This document shows positions 42,789-52,861 of a DNA stretch of 64,000 bases, piece after piece. The translations under genes were made by a program, and so were the position numbers. The DNA comes from Streptomyces hayashii (GTDB taxonomy: Bacteria > Actinomycetota > Actinomycetes > Streptomycetales > Streptomycetaceae), in the NCBI RefSeq assembly GCF_024539815.1, contig NZ_JAHHIU010000039.1:62001-126000 (forward strand). Direction: 5' to 3'. Below the pieces are notes generated by a model, which did no database searches, was not told the origin of the DNA, and saw only the letters and a program-made list of their open reading frames with translations. The number at the start of each line of letters is the position of its first letter. The first letter of the stretch is position 1.

Positions 42789-42813
42789 TGAGCCGAAGCG
42801 CGATAGTTGTCAC
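42789..42813 (+). repeat. Left terminal inverted repeat
   Basis: Begins TGAGCCGAAGCGCG and ends TTGTCAC. It matches the right end at 21 of 25 positions, with the same 18-nt distance from the tip to TTGTCAC. A second TTGTCAC follows at 42827-42833. Confidence 0.85.
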
Positions 42814-42966
42814 ATAGGCAGGCTTGTTGTCACCGGCCGGACTGCAAGCCGTGAGGTGCGTACGGCTGGATGATCTGGCTCGTGGCGAAAGGCAGCCAAC
42901 TGCTGGAGGGCCTTACAGCCGACCTCCGTGATTGAACGCCCACCCCTGCGGAGCAGGCGGCCCGGT

Positions 42967-43695
42967 TCAGCCTGCCAGCTGCTGAAGCCATTCGCGGAGC
43001 AGCGCCGTCTCGGTGTCTCGCAGAGTCAACCCCGCGTCGGCAGCCGCGGGTTTGGTGGTGAGCGCGGTTTCCAGTGCGGCGTCGAGGGCGAGTGCGCGCG
43101 AGGCCAGGTCTGACCCGGATGAGGCGGGCGGGTCCGTGGTGATCGAGGCGATGACGGTGTCCCGCAGTCGTGCGGACGTGGTCAGGTCCCGCTCCGAGGG
43201 CTCTTCGCCGATCAGTGCCAGCGTGGCGCCCGTTGTCGCCGCGTGGATGACGCGGGTCGCCTGCGCCACCGGAACCCGAAGGCGTCCGGCCTCGGCCGCC
43301 CGGCCCAGCAGTGTCACCAGCAGGGCGTGTGCCTCGTCCGCGGCCGGGGGTCGCCGCCCGGGCTGCACTGTGCCGTACATGAGCATGTAGAACGCGGGGT
43401 GCCGCACTCCGAAGTCGACGTGCAGGTCCCAGCCGCGGTAGAGGTCGGCCACCGGGTCGTCGGGGGTCAGCGCCAGTGCCTCCCGTTTCTCGGCCAGGTA
43501 CATCTCGAACCCGTAGGCGGCCAGTTCGGCGAGGAGGCCGTCCTTGTCGTCGAACATCCGGTACAGCGCGGGGGCGGTGATGCCTGCGGCGGCGGCGACA
43601 GCGCGGGTGGAGACGGCCTCGCTGCCGCCCTCTTCCAAAAGCTTGGCGGCCACCTGCAACACCTGGCGCCGCGCGGCGCGTCGTCCCTCGTTCAT
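42967..43695 (-). CDS. TetR-family transcriptional regulator
   Basis: A 242-aa protein. The N-terminal helix-turn-helix is plain: RRQVLQVAAKLLEEGGSEAV followed by TRAVAAAAGITAPALYRMF. The C-terminal part (YRGWDLHVDFGVRHPAFYML and onward) is an all-helical ligand-binding domain. It is divergent from the flavodoxin-aldo/keto reductase pair, with a palindrome-like site in the gap, and probably represses both directions. It is carried inside the transposon as cargo. Confidence 0.9.
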   Translation of the reverse strand: MNEGRRAARRQVLQVAAKLLEEGGSEAVSTRAVAAAAGITAPALYRMFDDKDGLLAELAAYGFEMYLAEKREALALTPDDPVADLYRGWDLHVDFGVRHPAFYMLMYGTVQPGRRPPAADEAHALLVTLLGRAAEAGRLRVPVAQATRVIHAATTGATLALIGEEPSERDLTTSARLRDTVIASITTDPPASSGSDLASRALALDAALETALTTKPAAADAGLTLRDTETALLREWLQQLAG

Positions 43696-43702
43696 GGAAC
43701 AA

Positions 43703-43724
43703 CGATATCCGATTTTGCGTATCG
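43703..43724. promoter_or_regulatory. Candidate TetR operator
   Basis: CGATA, a 12-bp spacer and TATCG form an inverted repeat 8 bp upstream of the TetR start. A further TATCGATG follows at 43731-43738. The location in the divergent gap suits TetR autoregulation and control of the flavodoxin gene. Confidence 0.4.
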
Positions 43725-43934
43725 TCGCCTTATCGATGCTACGGTTTTAACCGGAACGACGATCCACGCTCTTGTGGTCGGCCTTGCCCCGCGACATCTG
43801 GGCATGCGCCGCACCCCGGCCGGGGCCGTCGGCCCTCACTCGTGGAGCAGTGCGGCCGACCGCCGCAGCGGGCAACGCGTCGTCCGCCGGACCACCACCG
43901 AACACGCCGCCGTCGCGGCAGGAGAGGAACACCC

Positions 43935-44522
43935 ATGTCCGATATCTCGATCGTCATCGCGTCGCATTCCGGCTACGGCCACACCGCGCAGATCGCCACG
44001 GCCGTCGCGGACGGCGCGCGCTCCATCGCCGGGACACAGGTCCAGCCCGTGGACGTCGCCTCCCTCAGCGACGCTGACTGGGAACTGATGGACGCCGCGG
44101 ACGCCATCATCTTCGGCACCCCCACCTACATGGGCACCGCGTCCGGGGCGTTTCACGCTTTCGCCGAGGCCAGCAGCAAGCGGTGGATGACCCGCGCCTG
44201 GAGCGACAAGCTCGCGGCGGGATTCACTAACTCCGGCTCCATGAGCGGCGACAAGCTGCACACTCTGCAGTACCTCTCGCTCCTGGCGGCCCAGCACGGA
44301 ATGCTCTGGGTGAGCCTGAACCTTCTGCCGGGCTGGAACACCACCACCGCCAGCCCCCAGGACGACAACCGCCTCGGCTTCTACCTCGGTGCCGGCGCGC
44401 AGAGCTTCAACGACACCCCCGCGGTCCACGACGCGGACCTGAACACCGCCCGCCACCTCGGCCGGCGCGTCGCCGAGCACACCCGCATCCACCGCGCCGG
44501 ACTGGCCGCCGCAGCGCACTGA
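43935..44522 (+). CDS. Flavodoxin/WrbA-like NAD(P)H-dependent FMN protein
   Basis: A 195-aa protein. ATG 43935 has AGGAGAGG at a good distance. ISIVIASHSGYGHTAQIATA is the FMN-phosphate loop of flavodoxin-fold quinone reductases, and AIIFGTPTYMGTASGAF and AAGFTNSGSMSGDKLHTLQY match the second and third FMN loops of the WrbA/NQO-like group. Such enzymes reduce quinones with two electrons and protect against redox stress. It is followed 53 bp later by an aldo/keto reductase on the same strand, and the pair is probably controlled by the divergent TetR. Confidence 0.85.
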   Translation: MSDISIVIASHSGYGHTAQIATAVADGARSIAGTQVQPVDVASLSDADWELMDAADAIIFGTPTYMGTASGAFHAFAEASSKRWMTRAWSDKLAAGFTNSGSMSGDKLHTLQYLSLLAAQHGMLWVSLNLLPGWNTTTASPQDDNRLGFYLGAGAQSFNDTPAVHDADLNTARHLGRRVAEHTRIHRAGLAAAAH

Positions 44523-44575
44523 CCCAACGGGTCGCCAGAAATCTACCTTCCAGATTTCTTTCAGAGGAGTGCGTC

Positions 44576-45565
<990 letters not shown>

Positions 45566-45889
45566 GATGTGGTTCCTTCCGAGTGCGGACAGACCGCCGA
45601 AGCAGATCACTGTGTCTCAGTCCATCGCCCGGCCGCAGGTTACGGATCATGATCCGCAAGCAGCGTGGCGGGGCTTTTTGAAAGTCTGGTCCCAGGGCAC
45701 GTGGTCTCCAGCCCAGCGCGTCTCCCCGCCACGGCCTTATGGAACCGTCCCAGACAGTCATGGGCTTTCGGTCTCGCTACTGGTGACAGAAAGGCTGCTG
45801 AATGAGCGTTTGTGACAAGTCACGTGCCTCATTGGTGACAACCAGGCTGCTTCGACCGGTCTTATTCATCAGCTCAACCGGCTCTGCAG

Positions 45890-45914
45890 GTGACAACAAC
45901 TGAGCTTCGGCTCA
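45890..45914 (-). repeat. Right terminal inverted repeat
   Basis: On the minus strand it begins TGAGCCGAAGCTCA and ends TTGTCAC, the inverted partner of 42789-42813. Three more GTGACA sites lie inward at 45783, 45812 and 45835. Confidence 0.85.
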
Positions 45915-45919
45915 CGATC
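45915..45919. repeat. Right copy of 5-bp target-site duplication (CGATC)
   Basis: CGATC directly after the right terminal repeat, identical to 42784-42788. Removing the element plus one copy restores a continuous sequence downstream of tpg. Confidence 0.85.
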
Positions 45920-46331
45920 ACCGGCACGGCGCCGATTCCGTCGCGTCTGCCTGACAAGCCTGGAGCACGCATCGGGAGTCGGGTAAACCGCGCGGACACG
46001 CACGACGTCATCAGCGCTCCAGCGAGAGCAGCATTGCGAGCGACTTGTTCCGGCCCGCCGCCCTCGGCAGACCGGTCAGGAAAACGCCTGATCACGACCA
46101 GCGGCCCACGGTCAGCAACCTCGGGCTCGCCTCGGATCCGCCGGCCCGCCCCTTGCACACGTTCGCCGAAAGCACTGCCGCGGCCCGGATCCACCCCACG
46201 CCGTGACGGGAGCGCATTGCTCATTTCCCGCGGTCGCGCCGTCGTGCTCACGTCCGGGCACCCCGGCCGGTGTGCGAGATTCCTCGTAGGGCAGCATCTG
46301 CTCATCAATCGCCTGGCCGTGAGGGGTCGTC
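45920..46331. other. Gene-free stretch after the transposon
   Basis: I see no supported gene. Open frames on both strands here are rich in Pro, Arg and Ser and match no family. The last 30 bp contain GAGGGG, the ribosome-binding site of the lipoprotein gene at 46332. Confidence 0.4.
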
Positions 46332-47000
46332 ATGCATTCCACCAGCCGCGCCGCTGGGCCTGCCCTGCTGGCCTGCCTGTTTCTGGCGGGATGTTCGTCT
46401 GTCCCGCTCGGCGTGCCGGATCCGTCGTCATCCGGCGCTGCGGTGCCGGCCGTGTCTGCGTCCGGTGCGGCGGGCGGGAGTCGGTCGATCGCGGTCGGGG
46501 CCGGCCCGCAGAAGCACTACACGGTCCAGCAGCAGCCCGCGGCGGGCAGCTGCCACTACCGGTATGAGAAGGGGGAGCCGCTGGAGGACCCGAAGTGCAC
46601 GCCGGGCGCGATCTCCCCGGCCGTCACGCAGGCGAACCTGAAGTCGACGATCTGCCGCAAGGGCGGCTACACCTCCGGGATCCGCCCCTCCGCCTACGTG
46701 ACCGGCAAGGAGAAGAAGCTCAACGCCGCCTCCTACGGCTACACCGGCCGCATGGCCGACGCAGAGTACGACCACCTGATCAGCCTCCAGCTCGGTGGAG
46801 ACCCCAACGACCCGCGCAACCTGTGGGTCGAACCCGCCGATCCCGGCCATCGAACGGGCGCCGGCGTCAACAACAAGAAAGATCCGGTGGAGACCAAACT
46901 GCACACGGCAGTGTGCTCAGGCAAGATCACCCTCGCGCAGGCGCAACAGGCGATCGTCACCGACTGGACCACGGCGCTCAGCACGCTCCACGTCAACTGA
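46332..47000 (+). CDS. Lipoprotein with HNH-like nuclease domain
   Basis: A 222-aa protein with GAGGGG before the ATG. The N-terminus is a lipoprotein signal (ALLACLFLAGC, lipobox Cys21), then a Ser/Ala/Gly linker. The C-terminal domain has YDHLISLQLGGDPNDPRNLW, the D-H...N pattern of HNH/beta-beta-alpha-metal nucleases, after a Cys-containing segment (STICRKGGYTSGIRP). Many actinobacterial secreted proteins share this core. It is probably a membrane-anchored extracellular nuclease-like protein; activity is inferred from the motif only. Confidence 0.8.
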   Translation: MHSTSRAAGPALLACLFLAGCSSVPLGVPDPSSSGAAVPAVSASGAAGGSRSIAVGAGPQKHYTVQQQPAAGSCHYRYEKGEPLEDPKCTPGAISPAVTQANLKSTICRKGGYTSGIRPSAYVTGKEKKLNAASYGYTGRMADAEYDHLISLQLGGDPNDPRNLWVEPADPGHRTGAGVNNKKDPVETKLHTAVCSGKITLAQAQQAIVTDWTTALSTLHVN

Positions 47001-47148
47001 GCGCACGGCACGCTCTGTGGCCCATCGAGCACTTCGGCGATCGGTGCCGGGGCGACCGGTGCGCGCAGAGATGGGCCTGTGACTCCGGTGGGGAGGCAGT
47101 GCCGGACAGGCCGTGTCCGGGAGGGGAGGTGCCGTGACGAGCCCCGTC

Positions 47149-47515
47149 GCCGGTCGACCGCCGCAAGACGGGCAGCAAGCATCACCTGATCACCGACGGT
47201 CGGCATCTCACCGGTCGCCGACCGGGTCGGTCACGCCCGCTAACGCCCCGAGGCGCTCTCGGGCGACAGGGGCTACGACGGCAACCCCGACCGCCATGAG
47301 CTACGGCGACGCGGGATCCTGCCGGTCATCTCCCTCAAGGCCCGGTCCGACATCCAGGGCCTGGGCAAACTCCACTACGTCGTGGAGTAGACGTTCGCAC
47401 TGCTCCACCAGTTCAAGCGCCCGGCAGTCCGTGGGGAATGACGCGTCGTCCTCTACAACGCCCTCGTCTCACCGGCCTGCCGACTGATCTGCTGGAGACG
47501 TCTCAACAACTCATG
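47149..47515 (+). pseudogene. IS5-family transposase remnant
   Basis: VDRRKTGSKHHLITDG, then SGDRGYDGNPDRHELRRRGI, QGLGKLHYVVE, TFALLHQFKR and ALVSPACRLICWRRL are in the order of IS5-family transposase motifs. A stretch between the first two blocks is missing, stop codons interrupt after HYVVE (near 47388) and again in the following segment, and no start or inverted ends are seen. It is a decayed copy. The 276 bp that follow, up to 47791, show no gene. Confidence 0.75.
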
Positions 47516-47791
47516 ACCTGGCCGTGTCGTGATCCCAAAGGCCGTGGGACAGCGTCATCGGGAAGGCCGTCCCCGATCATCGCCACAGCCGCCGCACCGT
47601 CCACCTCCTGCACCCGGCCGGCCGTCGGGAAACATCACCTCGAAGCGAGGATTGCCGAGTGGCCTGGTTCTCGGAAGGTCGGCCGCGGCGCTTCAGGGCA
47701 TCCGAGGCGGTGACCTGAGCGCCCCATGGCCCGTTGCTCTGCTGGGGCTGTTCATGCGGGCGAGCGCTCTCGTGACCTGGGGAGGGGGACG

Positions 47792-48400
47792 ATGCCGGAG
47801 GACGGGGCGGTTGTGGTGCTGCGGGCGGTGGCCGAGCGGCTGGAGGCGGCCGGTCATGGCTGGGCCCTGGATGGGGACCTGCGCCCGGTCAAGCAGCGTG
47901 TGTTCAACCTCGCCGCGCGGGGCTTGGTGGAGTTGGCGGGGCGGGAGGACCGGGCGGAGTTGTCGGCGTGGGAGGGGCGGGCGGTGCGGTGGGCGGCGCG
48001 CCCGACCCCGTGCGGTCACGACTTGCTCCTCTACAGCCGCCTACGTCCCCAGCCCGCCGCGGAGGAACCCGGGCCGGGGCTGCACCGGGTGGAGTTGATC
48101 CCGGCGCAGATGACGGCGCTCCGCTTGTTCGTGGCCCTTACGGGCCGGCTGCGGGTGGCGCCTGCCGACGGGCTGGCGGAGCGGGTGCGCGCGGCCCGGC
48201 GGGAGGCGGGCACGAACCGGCACGTGCTCTACCTGTCGCGGGAGCAGATGGAGTCGGTCGCGTACGGGTTCTGGCTGCACAAGATGTCCGGCTCGGCGCT
48301 CGAGGCCAACCGCTTTGCCCGCGACTACGGCATCACCCACCAGCCCGCTTCGCCCGCCGAGCACTCCCCGGGCAGCGCAGCCCCCCAGGTCCGTCGGTAG
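47792..48400 (+). CDS. DUF6417 family protein
   Basis: A 202-aa protein from ATG 47792, preceded by GGGGAGGGGG. Segments such as KQRVFNLAARGLVELAGRED, SAWEGRAVRWAARPTPCGHD and QMESVAYGFWLHKMSG match the Streptomyces-restricted DUF6417 family. The first half looks like a winged-helix fold. The function of the family is not known to me. It stands alone on the plus strand. Confidence 0.75.
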   Translation: MPEDGAVVVLRAVAERLEAAGHGWALDGDLRPVKQRVFNLAARGLVELAGREDRAELSAWEGRAVRWAARPTPCGHDLLLYSRLRPQPAAEEPGPGLHRVELIPAQMTALRLFVALTGRLRVAPADGLAERVRAARREAGTNRHVLYLSREQMESVAYGFWLHKMSGSALEANRFARDYGITHQPASPAEHSPGSAAPQVRR

Positions 48401-48736
48401 GCAGGGGGCGGCTGTTACCCACTTTCGGGTGACGCCTCTTCGCGTGGTGGGGTGGCGTGCCGTGGCGGACAGGCACGAGGTCTCAGCAGCGCGAAGGGGC
48501 GTCGCCGCATCACACCGTCAACTACGTGCATACACGGGATAAATGGTCGTTACAGACGACAGTCACAGAGAAACGGGCAACCCGTAACACAAGCCCTGTT
48601 CCCCTCCGGACTCCGACGAGTGGCGGACAGGGTGTGTGTGCGCGGCCGGCCCGGCCGCCACCCGCACACCGCACCGACATCCCCTTCGGCCCTGAACGCC
48701 GGCGGGGGAGGGTGCCCGCACCATCTGGGGGACTTC
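48401..48736. other. Intergenic region upstream of lamin-tail gene
   Basis: Probably the promoter and a long leader for the secreted lamin-tail protein. About 48525-48600 is less GC-rich, with tandem GAC/ACAG repeats. A structured leader such as a riboswitch is possible upstream of a secreted protein, but I could not match a known class. Confidence 0.3.
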
Positions 48737-49213
48737 TTGTCCGCTTCTGCTTCCGTCACCGCCCACCGTCTGGCCGCCGCCGCGCTCGCGGCCGGCGCTC
48801 TCGTCTCGGTGGCAACCTTGCCGGCGTCCGCGGCCGACCACCGTCCGGCCCGGGAGAGGGTGGAGATCTCCGCCGTCCAGGCCGACTCCCCGGGACGCGA
48901 CGACCGCTCCAACCGCTCGCTGAACAAGGAGTGGGTGGAGCTCACCAACACCACCCGCCAGAGCGTGAACCTCGACGGCTGGACCCTGAGCGACGACTCC
49001 GGCCACCGCTACACCTTCGAGCACTACCGCCTGGCCGGCCGCGCCACCGTCCGGATCCACACCGGCGTCGGCCGCGACACCCGCACCGACCTCTACCAGG
49101 ACCGCCGCGCCTACGTGTGGAACAACGACCGCGACACCGCCACCCTGCGCAACGACCACGGTCGCCTGGTGGACGACTCCTCGTGGGGCCACCGCCGCGG
49201 CGGCCGCCACTGA
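48737..49213 (+). CDS. Secreted lamin-tail-domain protein
   Basis: A 158-aa protein. TTG 48737, with GGGGG upstream, is chosen because the signal peptide starts there (HRLAAAALAAGALVSVATLP ending in ASA-A). The mature part is one lamin-tail domain: VEISAVQADSPGRDD, EWVELTNTTRQSVNLDGWTL, and a closing DTATLRNDHGRLVDDSSWG. Such domains occur in secreted or wall-associated actinobacterial proteins and probably bind ligand or DNA; the role is unproven. A strong terminator follows. Confidence 0.85.
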   Translation: MSASASVTAHRLAAAALAAGALVSVATLPASAADHRPARERVEISAVQADSPGRDDRSNRSLNKEWVELTNTTRQSVNLDGWTLSDDSGHRYTFEHYRLAGRATVRIHTGVGRDTRTDLYQDRRAYVWNNDRDTATLRNDHGRLVDDSSWGHRRGGRH

Positions 49214-49235
49214 CCCCCCTCCTCCAGCAGGACTA

Positions 49236-49261
49236 CGCCACGGGGCGCTCGCCCCGTGGCG
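49236..49261 (+). terminator. Strong hairpin after the lamin-tail gene
   Basis: A perfect 11-bp stem (CGCCACGGGGC / GCCCCGTGGCG) with a 4-base loop starts 23 bp after the stop codon. There is no U-run, as is common for streptomycete terminators. Confidence 0.7.
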
Positions 49262-49613
49262 TGACCTATGTCGGCGGCGCTCGATCCGGTGGTGCGGCCG
49301 GCGCGCCGCTTCACGTTCGGCGGCTGCCCGAGTCCGTCCCCAGTGGAGCGTTCTCCGCGCGGTTTCCCGCGCCTGGCGCCGGTGGCGAGATGTGTGGACG
49401 TGGTGGCTGGAACCCGGCGAGGCCACGGACGCACGTCCCGGACCAGCGGATATAGATCGTTTATATGTGCCAGTAGATCATCTATGCCTGAAACAGAGTA
49501 AAACGCTGTGCACTCTTCGTGCTCACTGTGGTTCGATGGCGTCAACGCGCGGCGGGGGCAAGCGTGTTGACCACTGGTGCCCCTGTCGTATGTGACGACA
49601 CCGGGGGTACAAC
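49262..49613. other. Intergenic region upstream of the NucA/NucB gene
   Basis: No gene seen. Around 49448-49500 is AT-rich with TAGATC repeated (49452 and 49482), a likely promoter/operator region for the secreted DNase gene. No -35/-10 pair could be assigned with confidence. Confidence 0.35.
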
Positions 49614-50675
49614 TTGAAACTGAGAAGCTTGTTCGCTACGGGAGTTGCGGGCCTGGGACTGCTGGCGACGGCGGCCGCGCCGTCGGCCATGGCCAGCCCG
49701 CAGAGCACTCAGGAACTGCGCGTCACCGTCACCTCGCCGATGGCCGGCGCCGACGCAGCCAGCGCTCAGGCGGGCGCGCGAGTCAGCCCGGCCGCCGCTG
49801 CGACCTGCACGATCAACCGCATCACGATCAACCGCTTCAGCGAGTGCGAGTGGGTCACCGTCCACGTCGACGTCATCCAGGTCGTCAACGGGCGCCCCGT
49901 CCTCAAAGGCACCGCGGACTTCAGCGTCAAGCACCAGATGACCCTCAAGGCCAACTCCGCCAACTGGAGCGAGAAGTTCACCGTCTCCAAGGCCACGACC
50001 ACCGGTCAGGGCCGCGGCGTCCATGTCAACGTCGCCGCCAAGTCCGGCGGCGGCACCAAAGCGACCGTGTCCTTCCCGCAGGGCCACACCCTCGACAGCG
50101 CGGCCAGCGGCACCGTCGGCTACAAGACCACCATCGCCCCCAAGAAGATCCTGCCCAAGGCGAAGACGGCCTACAGCTACACCTTCACCAAGGCCGGCTA
50201 CAGCCCCGGCAAGGTCTCCTACGCCTCCGCCGTGTACCGCTGCGACAACTACTACGGCAGCACCCGCACCAACCGCTCCGGCTGCGCCATCCCTGAGGTG
50301 CCCACCGGCGTGAGCATGGTCGGACTGGCCCGCATCGACGAGGGCATCCGCAACCTGCGCGCCCGCGGCGGCCACTACGGCGACCCCAACGGCGGCAAGC
50401 CGCTGCAGTGGATGATCAACAAGACCGTCGAGGGACAGCACCGGGCCGCGGTCTGCCCGCGCACCGCGCCGGCGGACATGCGACGCGCCGGCCGCACTTC
50501 GTGCGACGAGTACCCCTTCGCCTCCACCTACGAGGGCGGCACCACCCTCCCCGCCACCCAGCGGGCGATCACCTGGGTCAAGGTCAACGAGAACAAGGCC
50601 CAGGGCGGACGCATCACCGCCTGGCGCGGCCAGATGCACGTCATGGACCACGACCCGTTCTACGTCATCGCCTGA
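49614..50675 (+). CDS. Secreted protein with C-terminal NucA/NucB DNase domain
   Basis: A 353-aa protein from TTG 49614, with GGGGG upstream. The signal peptide is MKLRSLFATGVAGLG... ending near SAMA. Residues 60-220 form a beta-rich domain with a Cys pair. The C-terminus has CPRTAPADMRRAGRTSCDEY followed by PFASTYEGG, then NENKAQGGRI, the NucA/NucB non-specific DNase signature (CDEYPFA...EGG...N..QGG). It should degrade extracellular DNA. The following cytosolic gene, beyond a terminator, is a frequent partner and may be an inhibitor. Confidence 0.87.
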   Translation: MKLRSLFATGVAGLGLLATAAAPSAMASPQSTQELRVTVTSPMAGADAASAQAGARVSPAAAATCTINRITINRFSECEWVTVHVDVIQVVNGRPVLKGTADFSVKHQMTLKANSANWSEKFTVSKATTTGQGRGVHVNVAAKSGGGTKATVSFPQGHTLDSAASGTVGYKTTIAPKKILPKAKTAYSYTFTKAGYSPGKVSYASAVYRCDNYYGSTRTNRSGCAIPEVPTGVSMVGLARIDEGIRNLRARGGHYGDPNGGKPLQWMINKTVEGQHRAAVCPRTAPADMRRAGRTSCDEYPFASTYEGGTTLPATQRAITWVKVNENKAQGGRITAWRGQMHVMDHDPFYVIA

Positions 50676-50703
50676 CCGCCCGTTACACTCCCGCCAGCCC
50701 GCA

Positions 50704-50738
50704 GCGCCCCTTTCCCACGTCACCCGGGAAAGGGGCGC
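50704..50738 (+). terminator. Strong hairpin after the NucA/NucB gene
   Basis: A perfect 13-bp stem, GCGCCCCTTTCCC with GGGAAAGGGGCGC, around a 9-base loop. It lies between the DNase gene and its downstream neighbour, so the latter is read less or from its own promoter. Confidence 0.75.
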
Positions 50739-50765
50739 CCGGCCGTGTCCAAGGAGGCAAACCCC

Positions 50766-51344
50766 ATGCTGGTACGCACGTCCTCGTTCACCGTCGAACT
50801 CGGCGAGAACGGCTACCTCATCGGCTTCACCGACGACTACGCCTACCCGGCCGAAATGCCCTTCGGATGGCGCTGCGGCCCGGCCACCGACGCGAACGCC
50901 ATCGTCCTGACCACCACCGACACCGGCCCCCTCCAGCTGACCATCGAAGTCCACGACGCCCCGCCGCCACCGCAGCCCAGCGGCGCCTGGGAACCGGCGG
51001 AGGAAATGAGCCTGCACACCGACCTGCCCACCCTCTGCCTGGCGACCCTGGAACAGGGCGACATCCTGGACGCCTGGCCCCAAGACGAAGCCCCCCTCGA
51101 CCTCCTGCCCTCCCCGCACGGCGACGCATGGGTGCGCATGCGGCTCTACTGCCACGCCGACGACCCCGAACCCGGCATCGGCGACCACGGAGAACGCCAC
51201 CTCGTCCAGCTCTGGCCTGCCCCCAACACGCCCCCCGTGCACCCCGAGATCACCGAGGCAGACCGGCAGGCCCGCGCCGAATACGCCGCCGACCAGGCCA
51301 CACCCGTGGACGACTACACCATCACCTATCCCGACCTCGGCTAA
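50766..51344 (+). CDS. Acidic hypothetical protein downstream of the DNase gene (possible inhibitor)
   Basis: A 192-aa acidic protein. ATG 50766 has AAGGAGG at 8 nt. It has no signal peptide and is rich in Pro, Asp and Glu (DDPEPGIGDHGERHLVQLWP). FTVELGENGYLIGFTD suggests a beta-rich fold. It follows a secreted NucA/NucB DNase, so it could neutralise that enzyme inside the cell; this rests on position and acidity only. No known immunity family was recognised. Confidence 0.7.
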   Translation: MLVRTSSFTVELGENGYLIGFTDDYAYPAEMPFGWRCGPATDANAIVLTTTDTGPLQLTIEVHDAPPPPQPSGAWEPAEEMSLHTDLPTLCLATLEQGDILDAWPQDEAPLDLLPSPHGDAWVRMRLYCHADDPEPGIGDHGERHLVQLWPAPNTPPVHPEITEADRQARAEYAADQATPVDDYTITYPDLG

Positions 51345-51779
51345 GCGAGCAGCACTCACTTCTGGTAGCCGAGGCAGCGTGGCCGACCTTAAGCACATCG
51401 AGCGGCCACTCTTGACTAGATCAACCGGCTGGGTGGCTCACCGAGGCCGCCGGCCCGCCAACTGGCTAGGTTCGACACCGCGAAAAGCATCCTCAAGGAG
51501 CTGACCCGCCTCGCGGAGAACGAGCCATACCCGCAGCTGAGAGCCCGCACAACGCGACGAACCGTTTGTGAGAGCGCGCCAGACCTGCCGGGCCGGACCG
51601 CTCTCCGTCGGTTTCCATGAAGGCCGAACGCTCTGCGAGGTCTACGCCTCCGTCGCCCACGCCGAAGGGCGGCCATCATCTCCGGCACAGGGGAGCTGCA
51701 TTCCGCCGCGCTCGAGGCGTGGTCCGTGCTGCAGGCCCCGGCGCCCTGGGCGGCAACTCAGGCTCTGTTCGAAACCCGG
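51345..51779. other. Gene-free stretch
   Basis: No supported gene. A plus-strand stretch near 51470-51560 (DTAKSILKELTRLAENEPYP) looks like a fragment of a helical protein, but it has stops on both sides and no family match. Confidence 0.35.
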
Positions 51780-52334
51780 TTACGCCGCCGGCAGCGCCAC
51801 GCGCGCCCAGACAGACTTCCCCCGGTCTTGGGCATCCGTGGTCCAGCCCCACGTGTTGCTGAGCGCGTCCACGATGGGAAGCCCGCGGTGACCTTCCGCC
51901 ATCAGCTGGGGAGCGGTGAGCCTGGGGCTGAGATGGCTGGGGTCGCGTACGACGCACAGAAGGGTGCGGGGACGCAGGGTGAAAGCCAGCCAGACCCCGG
52001 CGTGTGGATCGTCTGCCGAGACTGCATCGGGGCGGCCGTGACGGACGGCGTTGGCGACGAGTTCGGAAGCGATCTGGACGGCGTCGTCGCGGATGCTCTG
52101 CAGATTCCAGCGGCGGATCGTCTGGCGGGTGAACTGCCGCGCGATGTAGCAGCAGTGGCGTGAGGCGACAGGGATGCGGCGGGCGGCGAAGGGCGTGCTG
52201 CCCAGGCCCGAGCGGACGGCGAGGTTGGGCGTGGAGGCCAGCGGCTCGCCGAGGAACAGCGCATGGTGTCTTCGTTTGTCGCGCGCGGCAGACGTGGACT
52301 GTGGCTGGAATGTGCCCTCGACTCGTGGCGTCAT
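51780..52334 (-). CDS. HATPase-type ATP-binding regulator (RsbW-like)
   Basis: A 184-aa protein from ATG 52334, close behind GGGGG. The C-terminal half has the histidine-kinase-like ATPase motifs: ASELVANAVRHG (N box), VVRDPS (G1-like) and GHRGLPIVDALSNTWGW (G2-like). Single-domain proteins of this sort are abundant in Streptomyces and act as anti-sigma-like kinases or regulators next to DUF397 and DUF5753 genes, as here. Confidence 0.85.
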   Translation of the reverse strand: MTPRVEGTFQPQSTSAARDKRRHHALFLGEPLASTPNLAVRSGLGSTPFAARRIPVASRHCCYIARQFTRQTIRRWNLQSIRDDAVQIASELVANAVRHGRPDAVSADDPHAGVWLAFTLRPRTLLCVVRDPSHLSPRLTAPQLMAEGHRGLPIVDALSNTWGWTTDAQDRGKSVWARVALPAA

Positions 52335-52537
52335 CGTCCGTCCCCCGGAACTGGTGCCGTGCTTTTCACGCACGACGTGCCGTCGTGCCCGTCACTATTC
52401 CGGCCCGCTCCTCGTTCCTGCAAGCGCGACTGTGCAATTGCAGGACGCAGGTATTCGTACAGACAGTCGGTCTGGCTGTCGGCGGGGAACGGCAAGAGCC
52501 GGTCGGCCTCGGCCGGCTCGGAGGGACGCGGTGAGGT

Positions 52538-52774
52538 ATGCAGCAGGCGGAATACGGTGCCGGGGCAGGCGTGATCGAAGGGGCGCGCTGGCGTAAGAGC
52601 CGCCACAGCGGGGGGAACGGCAACTGTGTCGAGGTCGCGTGTCTTTCGAGCGGACATGTGGCGATGCGCAATTCGCGGTTCCCCGACGGTCCTGTCCTCG
52701 TGTACACGCGAGAGGAGATCGCGGCATTCCTCGGGGGCGTGAAAGACGGCGAGTTCGACTTCACCATCTCGTGA
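52538..52774 (+). CDS. DUF397 protein
   Basis: A 78-aa protein. ARWRKSRHSGGNGNCVEVA and RFPDGPVLVYTREEIAAFLG are the two conserved blocks of DUF397. DUF397 proteins are small partners of XRE/DUF5753 regulators, in whiJ-like clusters, and may act in a toxin-antitoxin-like pairing. The matching regulator lies 87 bp downstream on the same strand. Confidence 0.92.
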   Translation: MQQAEYGAGAGVIEGARWRKSRHSGGNGNCVEVACLSSGHVAMRNSRFPDGPVLVYTREEIAAFLGGVKDGEFDFTIS

Positions 52775-52861
52775 CCGGCGGTAGAGATATGGCCACTTGC
52801 TGACACGGCGGAGTTGCGGCTGCGATACTTTGCCTCCCATCAGCCCCATTGGAGTGCGCGT

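Noticed and set aside
45874..46567. Open frames on both strands downstream of the transposon
   Set aside because: Composition is Arg/Pro/Ser-rich with no family match or start signal.
48540..48736. Possible c-di-AMP (ydaO-type) riboswitch upstream of the lamin-tail gene
   Set aside because: Secreted-protein context fits, but I could not match the conserved core by eye. An Infernal search with the ydaO-yuaA model would decide.
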